DNA from: Puniceicoccales bacterium
GTDB lineage: Bacteria > Verrucomicrobiota > Verrucomicrobiia > Opitutales > UBA953
Direction: 5' to 3'
DNA length: 12,188 nucleotides
Assembly (NCBI GenBank): GCA_031284845.1
Contig: JAITXH010000176.1
Span: forward strand, 1 to 12,188
Shown: in pieces, positions 6,994-12,188 of the stretch
Layout of the letters: every line of letters begins with the position of its first letter
Position numbering within the stretch: the stretch's first letter is position 1
Position numbers and translations under genes: made by a program
The notes under the pieces: generated by a model
What the model was told of the DNA's origin: nothing
What the model saw: the letters and a program-made list of their open reading frames with translations, nothing else
Databases searched by the model: none

Positions 6994-7680
6994 GTGTCCG
7001 GAACACTTTTCATCGTGGCAACCCCCATCGGCAATCTGTCCGATATCTCAGAACGTGCCAAAACCATCCTGCGCGACGCTTCCGTTGTCGCCTGCGAGGA
7101 CACGCGCACCTCCGGCAATCTGCTGCAACATCTGGGACTCAAAAAACCGCTGTTCGCCTACCATGAGCACAACGAGCAGCGCATGGCCCCGACGCTCGCC
7201 GATCGTGTGGCAGCCGGAGAGTCTGTGGCCTTGATTTGCGATGCGGGCACGCCGACCTTGAGCGACCCCGGTTTCCGCGTCGTACGCGAGTGCCGACGCC
7301 GGGGGCTGACGGTCACACCGATTCCCGGCCCGTGTGCCTTCATCGCGGCGTTATCCGCATCGGGCTTGCCCACGCACGCCTTTCGCTATGCGGGATTTTT
7401 GCCACCGAAGTCCGCCGCCCGCTTGCGTTTCCTCGAAGGCATTCGCGATGCCCAGGAAACCCATATTCTCTATGAGTCCTGCCATCGCATAGAAAAATTT
7501 ACAGCCGAGATTCTCGAAACTCTCGGCCCCGAGCGCGTCATCTGTCTGGCGCGTGAGCTTACAAAGCTGCACGAGACGATATTGACGGGTCCGGCTGCGC
7601 TCATCGCACCCCAAATGTGCGGGAATAATTTGCGCGGTGAATTTGTAGTGCTTATCGCGCCCGCCGGATTTGTTTTGTGA
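6994..7680 (+). CDS. rsmI: 16S rRNA (cytidine1402-2'-O)-methyltransferase RsmI
   Basis: RsmI uses S-adenosylmethionine to methylate the ribose of C1402 in the decoding centre of 16S rRNA. The protein shows the tetrapyrrole-methylase fold signatures in order: GTLFIVATPIGNLSDIS at the start, CEDTRTSGNLLQHLG (34-48), YHEHNE (56-61), ICDAGTPTLSDPGF (81-94), PIPGPCAFIAALSASGLPT (109-127), YESCHR (160-165) and ARELTKLHET (186-195). The frame is open from a GTG at 6931, but GTG 6994 is preferred because it places the conserved GTLFIVATPIGN at residue 3, as in relatives. This gives 228 residues, shorter than E. coli RsmI (286), because the C-terminal extension is absent; many bacterial homologues are similarly short. 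No Shine-Dalgarno sequence is evident for either start. The LysM gene follows after 70 bp. Confidence 0.93.
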   Translation: MSGTLFIVATPIGNLSDISERAKTILRDASVVACEDTRTSGNLLQHLGLKKPLFAYHEHNEQRMAPTLADRVAAGESVALICDAGTPTLSDPGFRVVRECRRRGLTVTPIPGPCAFIAALSASGLPTHAFRYAGFLPPKSAARLRFLEGIRDAQETHILYESCHRIEKFTAEILETLGPERVICLARELTKLHETILTGPAALIAPQMCGNNLRGEFVVLIAPAGFVL

Positions 7681-7693
7681 AGCCTTCCCTTCC

Positions 7694-7723
7694 TTGACAA
7701 ATCGCGGTAGTGGCGGGCAGACT
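7694..7723 (+). promoter_or_regulatory. Possible sigma70-type promoter for the LysM-parB-ACT genes
   Basis: A perfect -35 hexamer TTGACA (7694-7699) lies 18 bp before CAGACT (7718-7723), which matches only three positions of the -10 consensus. It sits in the 70-bp gap after rsmI and ends 27 bp before the LysM start. The -35 is good and the -10 weak, so this is a tentative call. Confidence 0.35.
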
Positions 7724-7750
7724 GCACAGCATTTCACATTCCACGTTTCC

Positions 7751-8458
7751 ATGAGTGCCCTTTTCTTTAAATCGCTTCGTCCGGCGTTGTTAGCCGGGAT
7801 GCTGTTTCTTTCTCCGCCACTCTTTGGCCAGTCTGCAGAGAAGCTCGCCGGGATGGAGCAGGATGTCTCCGCCATGCGCGAGGAAATCCGCGCTTTGCGC
7901 GAGGAGGTGCAAGACTTGCGCGCCGCAGTCCAAAAAGCAAACGCGCAAGCTGGCAATCCCGCTGCTGCGACGGCATCTTTGCAACAACAGGTAGATGCTC
8001 ATGGCACGACTCTTCAGGCGCAGGGTGCTGCAATCCGGACGCAGGACGCCGAGACGAAACGCCGGCTTACAGAAATGGCCGCTGCTACAAACAAAGCACT
8101 CGCCGATCTCGCCAAAAAGGTGGACGCCGCCTTGCAGGGGCATTCCGGCGGGCACACCAGCACCGCCACCGCCACCACTCCCAAGGAGCCTGTGGCTCCG
8201 CCTCCCGCCCCGACTGGCATGCCGCAAACCGGCTTTGTCTATAAGGTGAAGGCCGGGGATAGTGTCATCAAAATTGCCCGCACCCAGGGTTCTCGCAAGG
8301 AATGGATTCTCGCTGCCAATAACCTGACGGAAAAGACCGCCGACAGCATCCGCCCCGGGCAGGAGCTTTTCATTCCACGGAAAACGCAGCCAAAGGCCGA
8401 GACGCCTTCTCCCGTTCCTCAGCCTTCGCCACCTCCATCACCAGCCGCCGGCGCTTAA
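7751..8458 (+). CDS. Secreted coiled-coil protein with C-terminal LysM domain
   Basis: The 235-residue protein begins with a signal peptide (basic residues, then a hydrophobic core at about 11-25, with probable cleavage near FGQSA). Two heptad-like charged or glutamine-rich segments (about 29-64 and 71-125) predict coiled coil. A low-complexity Ala/Thr/Pro linker (131-158) leads to a LysM domain at 162-209, starting FVYKVKAGDSVIKIA and ending RPGQELFIP, which binds peptidoglycan glycan chains. A short Pro/Ser/Ala tail closes the protein. It is therefore probably periplasmic and attached to the cell wall. The frame is open further upstream, but ATG 7751 gives a normal signal peptide. Its stop overlaps the parB start as TAATG, so the two are likely translationally coupled. 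The specific function is unknown; a structural or division-related role is only inferred from the company of parB. Confidence 0.87.
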   Translation: MSALFFKSLRPALLAGMLFLSPPLFGQSAEKLAGMEQDVSAMREEIRALREEVQDLRAAVQKANAQAGNPAAATASLQQQVDAHGTTLQAQGAAIRTQDAETKRRLTEMAAATNKALADLAKKVDAALQGHSGGHTSTATATTPKEPVAPPPAPTGMPQTGFVYKVKAGDSVIKIARTQGSRKEWILAANNLTEKTADSIRPGQELFIPRKTQPKAETPSPVPQPSPPPSPAAGA

Positions 8459-9447
8459 TGCCGGCCCCTTCTCCCATGACCACTCCCAAAAAAAGCCTCG
8501 GACGCGGACTCGACGCACTTATTTCAAGCGGGGCCAGAGTGCTCGCAAAGCCCGTCCTCGCTTCAGAACCGCCGCCACCATCTCCACTCCCGCCGCTTGA
8601 GGCACCCGCACCGCTTGGCGCACAGGCACCCGAAGCGGCCTTCCCGTATCAGGAGATTCCCGTGGGGAAGATTGTGCCTGCGCGCTGGCAACCGCGCCGC
8701 GAGATTGACGCCCAATCGCTGCAAGAGCTTGCCGACTCCATCCAGTCCGAAGGCCTCCTGCAACCCATCGTCGTGCGCAAGATAGAAGACGGCTTTGAGC
8801 TTATCGCAGGTGAACGCCGCTGGCGCGCTTTCCAAAAGCTCACCTTGAAGACCATCCCGGCGCGCATCGTCAACGCCAGCGATGCCGCTACAGCGGCGAT
8901 GACGCTTATCGAGAATTTACAGCGCGAGGGCTTGAATCCGATTGAAGAGGCTGTGGCTTACGCAAGCCTGATGCGCGATTTCAACCTCACACAGGAATCC
9001 GTCTCCGAGCGCGTCGGTAAGCCCCGCGCCACCGTGGCAAACAGCGTGCGGCTCCTCTCACTGGGGCGGGAAATCCAAGGCTATCTCTCCAAAAACATGC
9101 TCAGTGCAGGCCACGCCAAGGTCATCCTCAGCTTGGAATCCGAGGCAGACCAAATGCTCGTGGCACGCAGGGTTGTCGAGACGGGGGCAAGCGTGCGCGA
9201 GACCGAGGCCATCGTGAAAAAATTGAAAGATGCCAAGCCCGTCGCCTCCCGCACCGGGCTTCCTCCGTTGGACACACGCAGAGCGGCAGAGGTGACGACA
9301 GCTATCGCCGACATCGAAAAACGGCTGATCTCGCGTCTGAACACCAAGGTGCAAGTGCGGCACGGACAGCGTCATGGCAGGATAGTCATCGAGTATTACG
9401 GCAATGACGATCTGCACCGCATTCTCGAAAAACTGGGCGAAAAATGA
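8458..9447 (+). CDS. parB: Chromosome-partitioning protein ParB
   Basis: ParB is a CTP-dependent DNA clamp that loads at parS sites near the origin and works with ParA to segregate chromosomes. The 329-residue protein has the N-terminal ParA-contact motif LGRGLDALI (14-22) and a Pro-rich linker (37-57). The CTPase boxes are GLLQPIVVR (99-107), GERRWRA (118-124) and ENLQREGLNPIEEA (152-165). The helix-turn-helix is at about 178-200 (LTQESVSERVGKPRATV) and the C-terminal dimerisation domain at about 280-329. All parts look intact. ATG 8458 overlaps the LysM stop codon by one base; an in-frame ATG at 8476 would start MTTPKKSLGRG and is equally plausible. No parA precedes it, unlike the usual parA-parB pair, so ParA must be encoded elsewhere. 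It overlaps the next gene by 4 nt. Confidence 0.95.
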   Translation: MPAPSPMTTPKKSLGRGLDALISSGARVLAKPVLASEPPPPSPLPPLEAPAPLGAQAPEAAFPYQEIPVGKIVPARWQPRREIDAQSLQELADSIQSEGLLQPIVVRKIEDGFELIAGERRWRAFQKLTLKTIPARIVNASDAATAAMTLIENLQREGLNPIEEAVAYASLMRDFNLTQESVSERVGKPRATVANSVRLLSLGREIQGYLSKNMLSAGHAKVILSLESEADQMLVARRVVETGASVRETEAIVKKLKDAKPVASRTGLPPLDTRRAAEVTTAIADIEKRLISRLNTKVQVRHGQRHGRIVIEYYGNDDLHRILEKLGEK

Positions 9448-9917
9448 TTCCTCCTCCCGATGCAGCCGAAACGCTGCGGGCACCGTTTGGCGGCACCGTC
9501 CGCCAATTTTCGGTTTTTATCGAGAACAAGGCAGGGCGTTTACACGAGTTGGTGGACGCCCTTATCCGGAGCAATGTGCATATCATGGCATTTTGCATGA
9601 TAGACACCACCGATAGCGCTATCTTGCGCCTCGTGGTGGATTATCCCGATCTGGCTGAGGCCGTTCTCAATGAGCGTTTTTTCGCACACGATACCGTGCC
9701 CGTCGTCGCGGTCCAGATTCCGGGAGAACACGATTTGGGCAAAATCACCTCCGCGCTCGCACGGGCAGAGATCAATATTCATTATCTCTACTCCTTCCTC
9801 GCCCGCCCGGGTGGGTGCTGCGGTATCGTTCTTCGCCTGGAAGACAACGAGTTGGGCGCAGAGGTATTGCGCCGCTCCGGACTCGCCGTGCTCGATCAAA
9901 ATGACATTGCCCGGTGA
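9444..9917 (+). CDS. Tandem ACT-domain protein
   Basis: This 157-residue cytoplasmic protein is essentially two ACT domains, at about 19-75 (RQFSVFIENKAGRLHELVDAL) and 87-150 (VVAVQIPGEHDLGKITSALA, then INIHYLYSF). ACT domains bind amino acids or other small ligands and usually regulate enzymes allosterically. There is no attached catalytic domain, so it is a free-standing regulator or ligand sensor. Two adjacent cysteines at 125-126 are a small peculiarity. The ATG overlaps the parB stop (ATGA), a 4-nt overlap that implies translational coupling. An amino-acid-binding protein in an operon with parB and a LysM gene has no obvious explanation. The family call is secure; the ligand and partner are unknown. 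Confidence 0.88.
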   Translation: MIPPPDAAETLRAPFGGTVRQFSVFIENKAGRLHELVDALIRSNVHIMAFCMIDTTDSAILRLVVDYPDLAEAVLNERFFAHDTVPVVAVQIPGEHDLGKITSALARAEINIHYLYSFLARPGGCCGIVLRLEDNELGAEVLRRSGLAVLDQNDIAR

Positions 9918-10171
9918 GTTGCTTCCCGTGAAACGGGGCGCTTACGTGCGGCATTTCAGCCGGCAAAATATCCGCCCCGCTTTGTCAAACATTTGCCCCA
10001 AATACCCCCCTGTTTTGCAGCCAGCCTAATGATGAAAAAATGCCCTACTAATCATTGCCGCCTGAAAGCATTGTTCCCTTTTTGTCCGGTGAGATTCGCC
10101 TAAGGATTCGTGGCATTCACCCGGCCTTTCTAACTGCCGTTCTCAAAAACTCTCTTTCACGTAATTTACCG
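9918..10171. other. 254-bp spacer between the ACT gene and nrdJ
   Basis: Apart from the parS-like site there are only weak signals: ATTTG-CCC-CAAAT (9991-10003), a 24-codon open frame (10029-10103), and TTTCACGT at 10155-10162, which matches half of parS. I see no cobalamin riboswitch boxes and no NrdR-type palindrome, although either might be expected before a B12-dependent ribonucleotide reductase. No convincing promoter hexamer pair was found, and no Shine-Dalgarno sequence precedes the nrdJ ATG. Confidence 0.5.
9920..9935. other. Degenerate parS-like site or short hairpin
   Basis: The 16 bases TGCTTCCCGTGAAACG match the widely conserved parS palindrome TGTTTCACGTGAAACA at 13 of 16 positions, with 7 of 8 in the right half. 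The site starts three bases after the ACT gene, about 470 bp from the end of parB. A competing reading is a short RNA hairpin: CCCGT (9925-9929) pairs with ACGGG (9933-9937) around GAA, but no T tract follows. Known ParB proteins bind sites with a few mismatches less well, so this may be a weak site or chance. Confidence 0.3.
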
Positions 10172-12188
10172 ATGTCCGTTTCGCTCGAATCATCTTCTCA
10201 CGCCCACTGGAATGTAACCAAACGCGATGGCCGCATTGCGCCATGGAACAAAGCCCGCATAGACCGCGCCGTGCGCTGCGCCCTCGCCAGTGTCACCCAA
10301 CCCGCAGACTGGAAAGAGCGCCCCGACTTCGGCCTCGATAAAAACCAGATCTCGCTCGCTACGCAAATCGCCGCCTCTGTCGAAAATCTTTTCCGCGACC
10401 GCCTCAGCACCGGAGAAGCGCCCCATGTGGAGCAAGTCCAAGACGCCGCCGAACGCTCCCTTGCCAGCTTTGGCCAATTTGACGCCGCAAAAGCCTTCAT
10501 CCTCTACCGCGCCTCCCAAGCCCGCCGCCGCACCTTGACGGCCAAGCCCAGCGGCCTTCAGGACTATATCGCCGTAGCCAAATACGCCCGCTTCCGTCCC
10601 GAGCTCGGGCGGCGCGAAGTCTGGCCCGAACCCGTCTTCCGCGTCGCCGAGATGCACAAACGCCGCTTCGCCTGGGTGGACCACCAACTGAATCTCCCCC
10701 TCGAAGGCGGCAAACTCTTCTCCGCGCAGATTGACGATGCCTTTGCCTCTGTCGCCCTGCGCAAAGTGCTCCCCAGTATGCGCAGCCTCCAGTTCGGCGG
10801 CCCGGCTATCGAGAAAGAGGAAGCCCGCATGTTCAATTGCGCCTTTACCTTTATCAATCGCATTGAAGCCTTCTCCGAAACGCTTTGGCTCCTCCTCTGC
10901 GGCACAGGCACCGGATTCTCCGTGCAGACACGCCACATCAATGATTTACCTGTCTTCCCGGCTCGCGAGCAAGACGATGACCTGCCCGTCGTCCACCACC
11001 GCGTAGGCGACACCATCAAAGGCTGGTCCGACGCCCTCGACGCCCTCGTGCGCTCTTACCTTCAGGGCAACCTTGTCGAGTTCGACTACTCCGCCGTCCG
11101 CGCCAAAGGCTCCCCCCTCCTCACCTCCGGCGGCAAAGCCCCCGGCCACGTCCCCCTGCGCCGCTCCCTTGAGAACATCCGCAAGATCCTCAACCACATC
11201 CCCGGACGTCGTCCCAAGCCCATCGAAGCTTACGACATCCTCATGCACGCCGCCAAAGCCGTTCTTTCCGGCGGCATACGCCGCAGCGCCACCATCTGCT
11301 TATTCTCCGCCGAAGACGAAGAAATGATGTGCGCCAAGACCGGCAACTGGTTTGACGAAAATCCCCAGCGCTCTGCCTCCAACAACTCCGCCGTCATCAA
11401 CCGACACACCACCCCGCAAGACATATTTCTCGCTCTTTTTGAGAAACAAAAAGAATTCGGTGAACCCGGCTTTTATTTCGTCGAAAACGAAGACTACGGC
11501 GCCAACCCCTGCGTCGAAATCGGTCTCGCCCCCTACGCCGTGCTCAATGAGGAGAAGGACATCGCCCGCCTCAAAGCGCTTGGCTATGAGGGTGCCCTCC
11601 GCCTGGGCCAAAAAGTTTATGGCTGGCAGATGTGCAACCTTACCACCATCAACGCCGCCTCCTCTCACAGCCCGGAAGAATTTTATGAAAACTGCCGCGC
11701 CGCCGCTTTCATTGGCACCTTGCAGGCCTCTTATACCAAGATGCCCTACCTCGGGCCTGTTACCCAATTCATCAACGAGCGCGAATCCCTCCTCGGTGTC
11801 TCCATCACAGGCATCCTCGACAATCCCACCCTCATGCTCAATCCCACCGTGTTGGAGACGGGCGCTGCCGCAGTAAAAGCTGAGAATTCCCGCGTCGCCG
11901 CCCTCATCGGTATCCCCGCCGCTGCGCGTGCCACCTGCGTCAAACCCGAAGGCACCGCCTCTCTCCTTCTCGGCACCTCCAGCGGCATCCACCCCCACCA
12001 CGCCAAGCGCTACTTCCGCCGCGTGCAGGCCAACCGCCAGGAACCCGTCTATCTGCACTTCCGCGAGACCAATCCGGGCATGACCGAGCGCAGCGTCTAT
12101 AACCCCAACGACGACATCATCACCTTCCCCATTCAAGCGCGCAACGATGCCATCATCCGCGACGACTTGCGTGCCATCGAATTCCTGA
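10172..12188 (+). CDS. nrdJ: Class II (adenosylcobalamin-dependent) ribonucleotide reductase, 5' part
   Basis: NrdJ reduces ribonucleotides to deoxyribonucleotides using a radical generated from adenosylcobalamin, without an NrdB subunit. The window holds 672 residues with no stop; the gene runs off the right edge. An ATP-cone allosteric domain occupies about 14-118 (VTKRDGRIAPWNKARIDRAV). The catalytic barrel shows FNCAF with the first redox Cys223, GTGTGFSVQ (244-252), GGIRRSATI (367-375), and NPCVEI with Asn445, thiyl-radical Cys447 and Glu449. It continues with QMCNLTTIN with the second redox Cys488, and VKPEGTASLLLGTSSGIHP (590-608). The Asn-x-Cys-x-Glu spacing equals that of the Lactobacillus leichmannii enzyme, but about 40 residues separate Cys447 from Cys488, against 11 there. 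The C-terminal cysteine pair that re-reduces the active site lies beyond the window. Codons are strongly C-ending. ATG 10172 is chosen because the ATP cone follows at the normal distance. Confidence 0.93.
   Translation, partial: MSVSLESSSHAHWNVTKRDGRIAPWNKARIDRAVRCALASVTQPADWKERPDFGLDKNQISLATQIAASVENLFRDRLSTGEAPHVEQVQDAAERSLASFGQFDAAKAFILYRASQARRRTLTAKPSGLQDYIAVAKYARFRPELGRREVWPEPVFRVAEMHKRRFAWVDHQLNLPLEGGKLFSAQIDDAFASVALRKVLPSMRSLQFGGPAIEKEEARMFNCAFTFINRIEAFSETLWLLLCGTGTGFSVQTRHINDLPVFPAREQDDDLPVVHHRVGDTIKGWSDALDALVRSYLQGNLVEFDYSAVRAKGSPLLTSGGKAPGHVPLRRSLENIRKILNHIPGRRPKPIEAYDILMHAAKAVLSGGIRRSATICLFSAEDEEMMCAKTGNWFDENPQRSASNNSAVINRHTTPQDIFLALFEKQKEFGEPGFYFVENEDYGANPCVEIGLAPYAVLNEEKDIARLKALGYEGALRLGQKVYGWQMCNLTTINAASSHSPEEFYENCRAAAFIGTLQASYTKMPYLGPVTQFINERESLLGVSITGILDNPTLMLNPTVLETGAAAVKAENSRVAALIGIPAAARATCVKPEGTASLLLGTSSGIHPHHAKRYFRRVQANRQEPVYLHFRETNPGMTERSVYNPNDDIITFPIQARNDAIIRDDLRAIEFL

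Noticed and set aside
6198..7142. Minus-strand open frame of 314 codons crossing the WG repeats, spacer and rsmI start
   Set aside because: It runs antisense to two well supported genes and repeats only because the WG units repeat. The part in the spacer may be a repeat element rather than a gene.
9918..10171. Cobalamin riboswitch before the B12-dependent reductase
   Set aside because: I looked for the conserved B12-box-type segments and saw none; the space is short and lacks the expected pairing.
11300..12136. Minus-strand open frame of 278 codons antisense to nrdJ
   Set aside because: Gly/Val/Ala/Asp-rich shadow of a C-ending coding strand; nrdJ is certain on the other strand.

Overview
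The window reads as a chromosomal segment of a moderately GC-rich bacterium. A member of Verrucomicrobiota (Opitutales-like) is my best guess. The reasons are a Gfo/Idh/MocA oxidoreductase of the type abundant in Planctomycetota and Verrucomicrobiota, a bacterial SMUG1-type uracil-DNA glycosylase, a B12-dependent (class II) ribonucleotide reductase, and the lack of Shine-Dalgarno sequences before nearly every start. This assignment is inference; no rRNA or other phylogenetic marker is present.

All nine recognisable genes lie on the + strand and are densely packed. From left to right: (1) the 3' part of a Gfo/Idh/MocA oxidoreductase, closed by a 13-bp perfect hairpin terminator; (2) a SMUG1 uracil-DNA glycosylase; (3) PTS enzyme I (ptsI), preceded by a leader hairpin; (4) a DinG-type Fe-S DNA helicase, preceded by an AT-rich spacer with inverted repeats; (5) a lipoprotein made of six 34-residue WG repeats; (6) rsmI, the 16S rRNA C1402 2'-O-methyltransferase, after a 232-bp spacer that carries one arm of the terminator hairpin seen earlier; (7-9) a tightly coupled trio of a LysM/coiled-coil envelope protein, parB and a double-ACT-domain protein, with 1-nt and 4-nt overlaps; (10) after a 254-bp gap, the first 672 codons of a class II ribonucleotide reductase (nrdJ), cut by the right edge.

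Two genes concern DNA repair or unwinding (SMUG1, DinG), one chromosome segregation (ParB), one dNTP supply (NrdJ), one ribosome modification (RsmI) and one sugar transport or regulation (PtsI). Apart from the LysM-parB-ACT set there is no sign that they form a common pathway. No RNA gene, transposase, CRISPR array or prophage gene was seen. I found no clearly new multi-gene system. The points most worth checking are the LysM-parB-ACT operon without parA, the parS-like 16-mer just downstream of it, the shared hairpin arm that suggests a dispersed repeat, and the change of base composition inside dinG.
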